64,000 nt of DNA from Rostrohypoxylon terebratum (lineage: Eukaryota; Ascomycota; Sordariomycetes; Xylariales; Hypoxylaceae), in the NCBI GenBank assembly GCA_022497145.1, contig MU385855.1, positions 930,001 through 994,000 of the forward strand, read 5' to 3'. The notes beneath the pieces are model-generated. The model was not told the DNA's origin. It ran no database searches and was given only the letters and a program-made list of their open reading frames with translations. Within the stretch, counting starts at the first letter, position 1. Every line of letters starts with the position of its first letter. Shown piece after piece: positions 1 to 11,904 of the stretch. The position numbers were made by a program, and so were the translations under genes.

Positions 1-246
1 TCAGAGAGAGAAAATAAATACCCAGACAAGATTGTGGGATGGGCTAACGATTATCTTATTATCCCTGCGTTTAGCACCGTTGGAGCAGGTGACACCTTTA
101 TTGCCGGGATGCTATTCGGGCTGCTGTGCCACCACGAAGACTGGGACACCGAGAGAAAAGTCCAGTTTGCTGTGCAGCTTGCTACGTGCAAGGTGCAACG
201 GGACGGATTCGACGGCGTTGGGGCCGAGGCGTTGAAGCATTTTTGA
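1..246 (+). CDS. pfkB-family carbohydrate kinase, C-terminal end (partial)
   Basis: This is the last exon of a gene entering from the left edge, open from base 1 with a TGA stop at 244-246; about 81 residues are visible. The segment STVGAGDTF matches the second pfkB (ribokinase/ketohexokinase) signature. The Asp encoded at 91-93 is the expected catalytic base, and the preceding GAG shapes the anion hole next to the sugar hydroxyl. Such kinases phosphorylate a sugar or nucleoside with ATP in the cytosol. The substrate cannot be told from this piece, because the sugar-binding N-terminal half is outside the window; a ketohexokinase-like fungal member is plausible. No intron is needed in the visible part. 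The downstream region is T-rich, as expected for a 3' UTR. Confidence 0.82.
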   Translation, partial: SERENKYPDKIVGWANDYLIIPAFSTVGAGDTFIAGMLFGLLCHHEDWDTERKVQFAVQLATCKVQRDGFDGVGAEALKHF

Positions 247-1024
247 GTTGGAGTGGCGTCGTCTCAATGAAACTTGGGCGATCGGTTATGAGATGAGATG
301 TGACTAGCGAGCCGTGGTTGTGGTCGTGTGACAGACGTGGCTTTTTTTCTTTCTTTCCTGTTCTTCTTAATTTGTTTTTTATTTTATTTTATTTCTTCTC
401 TTCCCTTCCTTTCCCTTCTGACCGGCATTGCCAACCCAGAACCAGACCCTACCTTGACTACTCTAAGCCTAGTAGGTAGAATGTATTAAAAACACTCGGG
501 CGCCTATTATTCCTGGGTTGGTTCTGCCGAACGCGACAGTTTTAACTAGAAACATGCAAAAATGTGTGTAGTTCGCATAGTTCGGACGCAAAAGCAGAAA
601 ACCTATCCATTAAATGGGCTTGCATGGATCGATGGGCTCGTAATGGGACATTTCCGGGGGGCCCCATCCCTTGGACTTGGTAGAGCGGTGTTGTTATTTT
701 AGCATGTATCATCCGTCATATCGTACCCTACATACCTAGTACGTAGTGCATATTATACATACATACATTAGGGACATTAGGAGCATTTAGGTAGGTACGA
801 ATAGGAGGCCGATGTGTCTCGTCTTTATGTACTATGTAGGGCTTGGATGGGCTTGGACAGAGAAGAGGAAGGTGAAAAGACCGGCCGAGACTTGGGGATG
901 ATCGTTCTGCGAAGAGTTCCTCGAATGGGATGGCAGCAAGTAATAAGGTACAATGAGCGGTGAAGCTGTGGATCGTGGTTGTGTAAGATGGTTGGCCCGT
1001 ATTGGCAATTCCTACAGTTGTAAC

Positions 1025-1080
1025 AGGATAGGCAGGATAGGTAGGATAGGCAGGAAAGGATAGGATAGGATAGGATAGGG
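1025..1080. repeat. Imperfect GGATA-type tandem repeat
   Basis: A run of GGATA units, interrupted by GCA and GTA steps, ends in four clean GGATA copies. It is a simple-sequence repeat in non-coding DNA, and the open frames crossing it are low-complexity by-products. Confidence 0.8.
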
Positions 1081-3367
1081 GTAGTACTTACAGTAGTAGA
1101 CCTGGGGGTACTCTGTACTATATGCTGTAAAGGGTCTCTGTAAAGGATGGTTGGCTGGCACGGGTAATAATCCGTCAAGAGACTGTAGATAATAATATGT
1201 GACATTAGAACAGGCTGGGACGACGATGATTGGCTCCTTTCCCTTGTTCTGCCCACGCTGCTACTCGCTAAACACTGTACTTTATCGGTGGCACAGGGCC
1301 ACAGGCAACTAGTTACAGGTATGTATGGATGTGGGTGGTGTATTTCCGCCGGTGGGATATATGTAGTAGCGTGTTTGCTTGTCTACTACTATACGCAAAT
1401 GTGTGCTACTGCTATATTTGTAGTGTATATCTGTCGCTCTGTCGCATCTTATCCCACCTTCGGCATCCATTCGAAAGTCCCTGTGGACGCCGGGGCCGCC
1501 ATGCCGTTCTCCGCAAGTCTGGACCGCCCCGTAAATCGTTCTTGAATGGGGGAAGGTAAGGGGAATAATGATGGCACGATGCGTCGTATCGAGAAACAAA
1601 AGTTGCTCGCTCTTTGACGTAGGATTTTGGACCGTCGCAGAGCTGACACGAGTGATATTCACAATCGGCCCATGGGCCACTAGTCCACGACAACCTCCCT
1701 TTTTTTCGATGGATCCTCCTAAATCAAATAGCCCTTGTCCGCCACCACTGCACACTTGGGGATGTTTGGGTGTTCAGGTGTTTGGATGTTCTCGAGTTAC
1801 ATATTGCCCTCGACCTATTATTCCACGGATGTTGAAAAGCCGCATCAATACATACTCACGGGTTTTAGTCCTTCTGACTGGCTACTTCAAATACACAAAT
1901 GCGCCCATCACGCCTTGGGTTTGAGCGGGCTTATTGTATCTGGTGTATCTGGTGTATCTGGTACCGAAGATCACCTCGGTCGGTCGAATCTAACTCATCC
2001 TGCTCATCCAAATCACCATTTGCCCATTTCCCATATTGAAGTGTTCAAGGTTCTCGATGACAGCGCCCTGGATAAGATGGGAGCGTGATCATGGATGGTT
2101 ACACCCTTCAGCTTTACTACTGCAGACTAAGCTATTATATAGTACCTAGGACCTAGGTAAGTCGTGAGCAATATTGGACTTACGTAGCCTGCGCAATGTT
2201 CCGGAGGATAGTTAGCCGTCATCAACGGGCATTGCCTCGTTGCCTTACCTTGGCAGGATATGCCTCGAATAGTCATGACGCAACCGGGTATCTGTTTAAT
2301 ATCGTGTACGGTATAATCGAAACCGCAAATCATTCGCCAAGTTCCATGTAATCGCGTGTACAATCCTACATAGCTACCTGGTACGTTGTAGGTTGGTAAA
2401 AAATGGGTGATTCTACGCGTTCGACGATGTGCCGCTGAAGGGGTGATCAATCATCTAAAAAGAAACCCGTCCGGCAACTCGTGTGTCTAAGAGCTCGGGC
2501 GATTCGGCTAGCCTCGACGTCGTCTTCCAGCGAAGGGGACACACACACCCCTTTCTCTCGAAATCGGACGATTGGAAGTCGAAAACCGCAAAGTCGCAGA
2601 ATGTGTCTTTTCCCAACACAGCATACATAGACTTGTACGATGGCCGATCCTGTAACAGCAACAGCCTGGTCGATTTTGAGACCTCGTTTACCATACTACC
2701 TGCTTCGAGATGGGATGACAACAACAGAAAGCTGATGTATGATTTACCTGCCTACATATGTATTCGGAGATATGTTAGGAAGTATTAGATTCCTCCACCC
2801 ACGCACATCTCGATATTGGCTTGCGCGAAAGATTAGATTACCCCTACTTTGGAACATGCTGACGGTGCCGGGAGGTGCAGGAACGCTCCAGTCTGAATGT
2901 TAATATTAATTGCCAGCCTTGGAAACAAGTCCGTTCCTTCGTAGTAAGGTGCTGACCGGACTCGAAGCCCGACCCCTTCCGGGACGAGGTTCTCTCTTAC
3001 GGGTTCTCTTATTAGTACCCAAAACTCGTAGTAGTATGTAAGATATTATATCCATGTGTTAAGTACTACGACTACCTATGTAATAGGTAGTATTATCTCT
3101 TGGGACTACGGCAATCGTGCCTCAATTCGTCTTACACACAGGTCGCTCAACGCTATGTGACAAATTTAATAAAATGGTGGTTCAGGTATTTGTCTAGCGG
3201 AGAATAGGCCCTTCTTGGCTCCAAATAGACCTAATATGTAGTAGTAGATGGCTTTAGATGGGTTGGGCTGCACTAATTAAGTTGCTCCGAGGCTTAGCTA
3301 TGGCTTGGAGGGATCGAAGACATCTAATGTACATAGTAGTTATTAGTATACTACTACTATTGCAGGC

Positions 3368-3400
3368 CAATGTGGTCAATGTGGTCAATGTGGTCAATGT
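3368..3400. repeat. Nine-base tandem repeat (CAATGTGGT)
   Basis: Three complete copies of CAATGTGGT are followed by a partial fourth. The array is non-coding, and the perfect copies suggest recent slippage. Confidence 0.85.
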
Positions 3401-3481
3401 TATGCGAAACTAAGACTCGCACCAATCAACTATTGCCGATGGGCATTCATCGCTGATCTAGGGGTCACCACCGCTTAGTCT

Positions 3482-3504
3482 TACATAGTACTATGTACTA
3501 TGTA
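3482..3504. repeat. Perfect 16-bp palindrome plus an extra half
   Basis: Bases 3482-3497 read TACATAGTACTATGTA, which equals its own reverse complement. Another TACTATGTA copy follows at 3496-3504. It belongs to the dispersed TACTATGTA word family of the gene-poor regions. Its function is unknown; it could form a cruciform or bind a dimeric protein. Confidence 0.85.
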
Positions 3505-5662
3505 GGTTGGCCTGGTTGGTCTACTAATAACTCACCTCGGAGAGTTTCGTCAGCCTCCTTTCGATACAATGGATTACATACATAGTTGGTACATAATACC
3601 ACTATTATAGTAGATATGTAATATGTATTGTACATCCATATAGTAGTACATAGTGTGTAGTAGTAAAGTAGTAAGGGGTGTCGGGTTGTCGAAATAATAT
3701 TGTCTTCCTCAAGAAGAAGCAGGCCTTGCAAAGTGGCATGGATCGATCCATCCACAAAGCTATGGTGGACGTTGGACAGCAAAGCTCTTGAATCCGCTCA
3801 CCGGATGTATGCCGTGACCATCGACCATTGGTAGTGGCGATACGCAGCAGCAACACATCTAGGATCCAAGGCGCCGTTAATGCGTCTAATTAACCATCCT
3901 TTATGGGGTATGGAGAGTATGGAGACGAACGGAGCTGGGCTTCCCTTGAGTGCGGGCTGAAATTGGAGCATGGAAGCATGGAGCAAGGACAGAAAAGTTG
4001 AAAGCCTAACACAGACCTACCAACCGCCTAGGATCGGATTTGGATTTGGAACATTAGAACCTCGTCACATTGGAACATGGCTGAACCCGAGAAGTCTTGA
4101 AGTATCTTTTTAAGTCCATGCCTGGTCTGTCTGTCTGGTCTATCTGTCCGCCTATGACCTGTAAGGATGCTTCTTTAGGGGAATGTAACCCCTCCAGCTA
4201 AAACTACGACCAGCAGGGCCAGGTCCACGGCTGTTAGCAGTCACAGGCGATCTTTTCGGCGCTGTTATTCGACCCCCACAGCCCGATGGACAAATCACAG
4301 CAGGGATAGATTGATAACCCTACCTTGTGAGATCTAAATCAAGTTCTCATGTACTATGTACCATGATCATGTAGCCTAGTTCCAGGCCGACAGGCTCCAG
4401 GGCTCGGGTGGAGTTTTACTGTAAAAAGAAATAGAAATCTTCCAAAGAATTCCCTGGGGTCGTTTCGTCGAATTCCGGGATCCCTACCTACCCATAAAAA
4501 AACCCCCATCCCATCAACTGGACGAAGATCTAAGTTTGCCATGTTCATACACCCGATAATAGCTGATTTGTACCAGTGTATCTGCGCATTTAGGTAAGGT
4601 ATCTACACACACATTATGCGAATCTCATCATACTTACATAGTACATACTTACGCGTTTGTGTGTGCTGCCGAACATGACTTGTCGCGAACATTATTCACT
4701 ACCACCTTCGGTAGGCAGTTGCTGGCAAATGTAATCATCTGACTCCCGTTGTAAGCGTGGCACGAGGATCAACATGTACATAGGTAGGATGGGCAAGGGA
4801 CAGGTAGGATGGGCAGGGCGCTTTGAGCACTGACATCGACTGGTCATATTGAATCGTGACGATGACGATGGTGGAGTTGGCCCTTTACGATGGAGAAAAT
4901 GCATCCTGCGCAACCTTGAACAGCGAACGCCTCTCTCGAACCTTACATAGCATAGTGGCAGAGTAATATGCACGTACATCCGTACATACCTAGTAGTAGT
5001 AGTAGCGTACATAATAGTTGTAGTAGAGTAGCACCGTGTCCTAGGCCCCTGAGCGCAGCGCCACAGGTCGAACAGAAATTTATGAAAACTGGATTAGCGC
5101 CGCCCCCGGTCGAAAGCCCACACAAGCTGACGATTAGCGGCAGTAGGCGGCACGAGGAAACCGTTCGAGGCCTTGGGACTGCAATTCGACCGCACAGATC
5201 GCCTCCCGGCTTACCTTAGGTAGTTGGAACACTCAGTTGGCAACGTAACCACGCTCGAATAAGTGGAAACCCTGTCGAGACCCTGAAGACCTGACGGAGT
5301 TGCCATGATCGTCACTTGGCACGAGTTGGCTGGTTGCTTGCTTGCACTATGCTGTAAGGTTCAGTGGAGTAGCTAACTAGGCCTCATTACACGATAACTC
5401 AGCGCTCACTAAAACACGGATGTCAAAATCGGTTCGGTTCGGAGCTCCCAAGGGGGTCGTAGTTACAATTAGTTACAATTAGTAGTTACAATAGTACCAC
5501 CTCGCCCTTCCTAAGAGATATGTCTCACATCAATAGGTACGCAGGACCTAGGACCTAGGACCTAGGTACTTACTTACAATATTCTATGTAAGTTGATCAC
5601 AACACACATAGCTCGATAAAGGGAAGATATCACCCAGTCCAGCCTTTATGTCACGACTGGTA

Positions 5663-5687
5663 TTCGTCTTCGTCTTCGTCTTCGTCT
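5663..5687. repeat. TTCGTC hexamer repeat
   Basis: Four tandem copies of TTCGTC lie in non-coding DNA. No open frame of interest spans them. Confidence 0.85.
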
Positions 5688-7043
5688 CATGTGACGATTT
5701 ATTTTTGTTTTAATATTTGGTTGTCCGGCTCGACACATGCATGAGGCCACATATGGGTCTAGTTTCACCGAGGCTCTTTTTAATCTCGTGGGTTCCTACT
5801 AATAAATGTGACTTGCAACCTTGCAGAGCCTTTTCTTCTCGATCCCGCCACGAAACAGTGGCCTGCATGTAAGCTACGTGCGGTTTTGTCGAAACGGACG
5901 ACTGGATGACTGAGCTCCAGAGGGCTAGGGAGGGTGGGCTAGGTACATACACACTACTATGTAGTATGTAGTAAGGTTCTTGATAATAATATGGGACTGC
6001 AAGAATGGAAAAATCACGATCTCTGACTCGCAGGCTGCTTGCATCGGTCTTGATCAATGTCATCCATGTCGCGACGTTGGACGGGTTCCTTATTTTTAAT
6101 AGGAATAGCGTTGCTGACCGAGGGGATATGGATGCGTAGCGAATTGCCGTAGTCCCACCGCCTTGATATTGTAAGATTGGGAAAATTGGAAAGATTGGAA
6201 AGACTGGAACTTGTTTATGGAACAAGGGAACTGAAGGGAACTCTTTACCCTTTGCGCCTCGTGCGACGTCCAAATCCTATCTGAGATGACGATGATGCTT
6301 CGTCCATGCTGGGAAGGTGTACATACGCATTGGTTGATCGAAACTCGTGAATCGTATGTAAGACCCAGTATCAGCAATCCCGGGTTGAATCCTTGGAAGA
6401 AATTTGGTTGGTCGAGACATGTTGCGTTGTAACTCATAATACGCCCAGCGTACATAGCACATCGCAAGACCGGCAGACGCTTCGTCGATTGACAATGTCA
6501 GGAAATTGGTAGATTGGGCAGCTTGTTTCCTTGATGACCAGGATCTTTCCACCTGTTTGGGACCTTGAGCTAATAACGGCTCCAGGCATGGGGGGTTTCA
6601 TTCTGCGCGCTACTCACGCATATCATGTATAGACAATACACACATTTGACTTTCAAACTCTCGGACAAGAGGCTAAGAAGGACCTTGGAATATGATGATC
6701 GGTGGCTGAGTACGTTCGTGTATGTACTGTACACAGAACCGCAAAACCGCAAAACCACATGAAATCGCGAAACCACGGTGGTTACTTAGTTGCGACCCTG
6801 TCCGCCTGCGACTTCGCGACCTTGTAATCCTTACTGACTGACAACACCACCACCATGTACGGTATTGTCACGATGATTCGGATCGACCAGGCTTGTGCCG
6901 GGCGGCAAGAAGGTTTTTTACCGACATAATAAAAATCGATGCAGCCAGCCACGGCTTGCTGTGTCGGGTACAAGTGTGACTGTGCTGTAGCCTGTAGCAT
7001 TAGGCCTGGATATTAGACCCTACTAATACCTAGCCCCCTTGAG

Positions 7044-7071
7044 TATTCCCTATTCCCTATTCCCTATTCCC
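7044..7071. repeat. Seven-base tandem repeat (TATTCCC)
   Basis: Four exact copies of TATTCCC are followed by a decayed fifth. It lies in the left gene-poor region with no gene nearby. Confidence 0.9.
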
Positions 7072-7550
7072 TATTACTTCCTATTCCTTAGTAGAAGGCC
7101 GCGTATTAATAGCGTAGGTCCAAGTAGGTCCAAGTAAATACCCAGGCAGCCAGGGAATGCCTAAGAGCCAACCAAATTGCGTCCAAGGGCGCTGTGATCT
7201 GCATTTGCTAAATATTATTTTCCGTGGGCATTGTTAGATCACCCATAATAGCAACCCATGTGCGATTTGCGGAGTGAGCGGATGATGGATACGGATGTGC
7301 ACTGACTGAGTCGACAGACTTACTATGTACTACTACTGTTGTAGAAGTTGTTGATGTTTGAGATTAAGAAAGATTAACAAATTCCATCCGGCGGCATCCA
7401 CAACCTTGAACCTTAGGCTTGAACGCCCCATTAGCTTTATTTATCCACAATAATCTTCGAGGGCACTACCCAGGCGACCTACATAGTAGCAGCCTAGGGC
7501 CCAGTAGAAACAAATAGGGACTAGTACCTAGTAGGAACTTTGTATTGTAC

Positions 7551-7567
7551 TACATAGTACCTATGTA
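7551..7567. repeat. Inverted repeat with 7-bp arms and 3-nt loop
   Basis: TACATAG and CTATGTA flank a TAC spacer, so the segment can form a short hairpin on either strand. It overlaps two copies of the dispersed TACATAGTA word (7551-7559 and 7566-7574). Confidence 0.8.
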
Positions 7568-8642
7568 CATAGTAGAGCAGGTAGGAGGGATGGATAAACC
7601 AGCTGAAGCTTAGATCCATGAAACTCGATGTAACCGATCCATTTTAAAGTACCAGCGTACCTGTCTATAAGACGAACTACGTAATCGGCTTTAGCTTCTC
7701 ATAGGTACCTAGTAACCTTGTAGCTAGTACTAGGTAGTATTAGGACATTGAAATAATAGTTAAATAAAAGAAAACTTAATTAGGTATTAAGTAAGGCTTC
7801 GTTCATATGCAGCATTAAACATTTTAACAACACTAGAAAGGATCATCGTTGCTAATAAAATGCTACTAATATATGAGGATATTAATCAAGCGAGGCGCTC
7901 GAGAAACAATAACCCATCACGAATACACTGACAAAGTGGGGTTTCGATGCCTGGCAAGATATCGTCTTAGCAGAAGGCTCAATAATAATACTCAAGATCC
8001 GGATATTGTCCATGTAAGGAGCAAGATTTAGGTATGTATATTAATACCTTACAACCTTACAACCTTACACAATACCTACATACATGCATACATACCACCC
8101 AGATGTCCACTGCCCACTGCGCATCAGAATAGAGAGGCGCGGCTTAATTTGTAGTAGTAGATGGTGTATTACTTTCATACCTCCGGCGTCCCTGTAAATG
8201 CTACTATACTTAAGTACCAAGGTACGCAAGGTACGCAAGGTACGCTAGGTTCAATAATCTTCCTTTCATGGTGTAAGGGGAGCGCTTCTTAAGGAAGGCA
8301 CGCATCAAAGGCCACCGGAAAAGTCCCCTACTGCATTGGCCAGGCGGGTCTTGCGTCTGGTATTACAACACAGTACATCACTACATGCATCATTTAGTGC
8401 GTACAGCAGGTACATGTAAGTACCCAGGATATGGATGTTAATGCTAATGCTAATGGAAACCTTGTTCGCAAAGAAAGACAATTAAGATCCAATCATCATT
8501 CCGAAGTTAGTCCATTTAGATGATTTAGATGGATTTTAAATCCAACCATCACAGGTACGATCTCGGCCAAGTCAATAATAAAACTAGCGATGCTTGCTTC
8601 GCCTACGAGTAATACTACGAATATAGTACATCCACACGTACT

Positions 8643-8748
8643 TACACACATACACACATACACATATACACACATACACATATACACACATACACATATA
8701 CACACATACACATATACACACATACACATATACACACATACACACATA
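8643..8748. repeat. Microsatellite of alternating ACACATA/ACATATA
   Basis: About 105 bases of near-perfect repeats use a unit of roughly 16 bases (TACACATATACACACA). Both strands stay open across it, producing Tyr/Thr/His-rich or Val/Cys/Met-rich frames with no protein character. It is a simple repeat, not a gene. Confidence 0.93.
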
Positions 8749-10746
8749 ATACTACAACCATACAATCATACATCCATACATACGGCCATATCCCTTGTAC
8801 GCGGACTACTATGCGAAACTTATCGACACTTGCAAAAAGCCATCGACTCGTACTCAAGCAAGTAGTATCTAATACAAAGACATACAATAGGTCATGCGAA
8901 AATATCACAAAAGACCCTTGTTTTATGATTTATATCAGAGTCTTTACCTACATGACCCGTCACGATTTTTGGCCAATGAGGTAGAAAGTACATTTTGGGA
9001 TATATTCAATGTTCTCGTGGACGTGAAAGGGTGGAAAATATTAACCTCTAATGAAAACGCTAATTCGTTGCTTAGTTCGATATCAAATACACTACCTTGA
9101 GTTCTCTGCAAGGGAAACGAAATAGAAAGAAAGGGTCTAGCTTCATTAAGACACGCTATGGGTGTGGTTAGGCAGCTTGAAAATGGATGTCCATGGCCAA
9201 GTCACGTCCAAGGGCAAACATCAGTTCGGCTTCGTATACCCCCCCACACATTCCGCCAAATCTCACCCCCTATTTTTTCTTCCCCTCCCAGTCCATCTTA
9301 AGAAAAGCGTTTCATGTCTTGGCGCGGTAGCCAATTTTGAGGCCTGGGTAAGAAGCCTGGTCTGCTTCGAGGTCCATGCTCATGGACCACCTGCATGGGT
9401 ACGATCCACACGCCGCAGGCTAATACTAGGTATGTACTATCTGACTAGGTATGAAGTAATAAAGCGGCTATGGAGTACGTAGTCGACATACTATTAATTT
9501 GATGACCCCTCGGGTTCGACTAACATCCCATTAGATTGCCAAACCAGGCCAGCTTTGTGCCCTCCGTCGGCAGCAATCCTCTTCGCAGGGGTCAGCATAG
9601 CATAGTACGGTACGTGTATGTAGTAATGTTATTATCGAGCCAGTCATCTTGATGGTGTCCAGGGTTACCTTACCGATGGAACCGCCTTGGATTCGAAGAA
9701 GCATCTGTTGGATCTTACCGGAACGGTTAACTCCTTTATCGTCTTTGAATCCCTGTAAGTCCTTGTGGTAGTAAATGCGATTAATGAACTGGCACGCCCC
9801 CTTTTGCCGTCTGACATCCGCGCACACCCCTGACACCACGATGTATTGGGCCTATCAGTGACAATCGTCAAGCCAAAAGCCTTCCCTACCGACGCTAGGA
9901 TAAGCACACATCCTTTCCTATTCCAACGCACCCTTCCGTCAATTTCTACTCACGTTCTATGAATCCACACACCCCCCCTCCCCTGGCACCACACCCTTTT
10001 CCCTTCCACACCGCAGAGCGCAACACGGAAATGGTAAGGCGAATGGGGGCCAAGGATTACTGCTTCAGGCGCCTAGTACCTTTGTCCTTTTTGGACGTCG
10101 TTCGTAGTCGTAGTCGAAACCCATTCCTTTGACCGCCCACCCACTTGGAATATACCTTGCAGCAAGCAATAGGCAAGTCAAAGACTTTACTACTACAACC
10201 TAGTCTAGTACATACACTACCACTTACACGCCAACGTTGCCATCACCGTCCGCCCGTCCCCGGTTTATCAACACAATGAAGGATCCCTTTTTAGACCGAC
10301 CAGATCCCTGCCGGAACCATATGACGCAGGAATAAAAAAATAAAACAACTAGGCGGGAACCGTCATACAAGTGAAGAAGCAGATATGCGCAGACACGCAC
10401 TTTACATGCATACATACATAGTAGCATACACATGCCAAACCGGACCATGTCTCTAAGTAGGTATTGTTTCTCGGCCCTACCGCCCCAATATATCCATCCC
10501 GTATACCATCTCACATAGCAACTCACCCCACGCTTTTAGTTTGATTTATCCTTTTTCTTAATGAACCCTTGCCTTTCTCATCATAACTACATTCTTAGAC
10601 TAAGTAGCCTAAGTTGATCTTTGAGCAAACTTCATATTTTATCTAGCCATCCTCCCACCTACCTCATGGTCTCTTACCTGGGGTCTTAACTCTTCATCAA
10701 CCACCTTCCCATCTCTATCAACCAACACACACAAAGCCTCGTCAAG

Positions 10747-11904
10747 ATGATGCCTACTCTCTTAGGGCCTAGCATGCCCCAAGTTCCTCAGAACTTTGCC
10801 TCAGACCCAACTTTTGCGGAACTATCACGACAACTCGCCATGTCAGATTCGATGCGTAGGATATCTCGTGGTTCGACCGGACAACGACCTCAGAACGCCA
10901 TGCGTATTGTGAAGCCAAGCAGTGCTAGCAACAGCCCCCAAGCTATGATGGCACGCCGGAGGACTATGATGAACGACAACAACCTCGCACGTCGACGGCA
11001 GCAAGTTTTAGATCAAGCCGTTATGCAGCAAATGGACTACCCAGTTTACTCAACACCAGTAGAAGACCCTATCAAGAGGAGTAACCGGCCAGTTAGCTGG
11101 CACCCAAGCTCACATATTCAACAACCACACATGCATATAGCTATGCCACAGCCAGACTGCTCACAATATGTTGTCCCGGCACCGATGGCATACCACCAGC
11201 AACCAGATATCTACTCTGGATATCACAACTTACCTCCAACTCCCGCAATCTACTCTGGCCAGACATCGCCTATATCCTCAATGTCTCCACTATGCCTACC
11301 ATATGCAGTATCCTCTCAACCGCAAGCTATGCCAGCATATATTTCGCAAGAGGCGTGGAATCCCACGCCGCAATACGACCCTAATTCTTACGTAACGGGC
11401 TGTAACTCTGGAGAGACGGAACCTTTCCCATCATTCACGAACCAAGCTCCGCTCAACTGGGCAGACGGTCTTGCTGCTCAGGGCTTCAATGTTTGCACAG
11501 CACCACCGACGCCAGACGAATTCCAGGTAGCTCAGCAACCAGAACCAACGGTTCCTCCTGAGGAGTCTATACCGTATCAACCATTGGAGGAACCAGAGGA
11601 AGAAGAAGGGGAAATATTGATAGGAATGGGGCTATATGACCCACCCAAGACGGACACGGATCCAGGACTAGACAACTACCGAACAACAACTTCACAATTA
11701 CTAGGGACAACCTACAAAAGAGGACAAGGATGGAAGTTAGAGGAGGCCTGGGAGCCACCAGCATCTGACGACGAAGATGGCGAGGGCGACGACGAAGAGG
11801 AGGATGATGCTGAAAAGGAAAAGGAAGGGAAAGAGGAACAGAAAGAAGAGACGGGTAAGGATCAGGCAACAGAGTCAGCCGCGGCCGAGCAAAACTGGAT
11901 TTAG
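10747..11904 (+). CDS. Uncharacterised fungal protein with acidic C-terminus
   Basis: This single-exon frame encodes 385 residues, ATG at 10747 and TAG at 11902-11904. I do not recognise the function. Residues 1-290 are low-complexity and rich in Pro, Gln, Ser, Tyr and Met, hence probably disordered. A more ordered-looking segment follows at about 290-340, with GMGLYDPP near 294 and GQGWKLEEAWEPP near 328. From memory this segment resembles a motif seen in Sordariomycete hypothetical proteins; I could not check. Then comes a Glu/Asp/Lys-rich tail. There is no signal peptide, membrane helix or zinc motif. The composition would suit a nuclear regulatory or scaffold protein, but that is only inference. 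It is isolated between two gene-poor stretches and preceded by a CT-rich leader, a common arrangement for regulated fungal genes. Confidence 0.8.
   Translation: MMPTLLGPSMPQVPQNFASDPTFAELSRQLAMSDSMRRISRGSTGQRPQNAMRIVKPSSASNSPQAMMARRRTMMNDNNLARRRQQVLDQAVMQQMDYPVYSTPVEDPIKRSNRPVSWHPSSHIQQPHMHIAMPQPDCSQYVVPAPMAYHQQPDIYSGYHNLPPTPAIYSGQTSPISSMSPLCLPYAVSSQPQAMPAYISQEAWNPTPQYDPNSYVTGCNSGETEPFPSFTNQAPLNWADGLAAQGFNVCTAPPTPDEFQVAQQPEPTVPPEESIPYQPLEEPEEEEGEILIGMGLYDPPKTDTDPGLDNYRTTTSQLLGTTYKRGQGWKLEEAWEPPASDDEDGEGDDEEEDDAEKEKEGKEEQKEETGKDQATESAAAEQNWI

Larger units (their letters stand above)
247..10746. other. Gene-poor region of about 10.5 kb
   Basis: I find no supportable gene here. Open frames are short, overlap on both strands and resemble no family I know. 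The stretch is dominated by simple tandem repeats (listed separately) and by short palindromic words built from TAC/GTA and CCTAGG, such as TACTATGTA. Bases about 9930-10746 become rich in C and T on the + strand and could be the leader and promoter of the gene at 10747. No transposase, reverse transcriptase or terminal inverted repeat was recognised. Confidence 0.6.

Noticed and set aside
825..1755. Frames of 143 and 148 codons on the minus strand
   Set aside because: No family resemblance; one covers the GGATA repeat, and both are overlapped by frames in other registers.
5710..6273. 187-codon frame on the minus strand
   Set aside because: Contains a repeat-derived FPIFPIFPI run from a GAAAGATTG-like repeat and no domain; overlapped by a second frame of similar length.
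8496..8908. Several frames of 88-91 codons around 8.6-8.9 kb
   Set aside because: They are translations of the ACACATA microsatellite on both strands.
9531..9931. Overlapping minus-strand frames of 102 and 88 codons
   Set aside because: No family resemblance, and they overlap each other in different registers.
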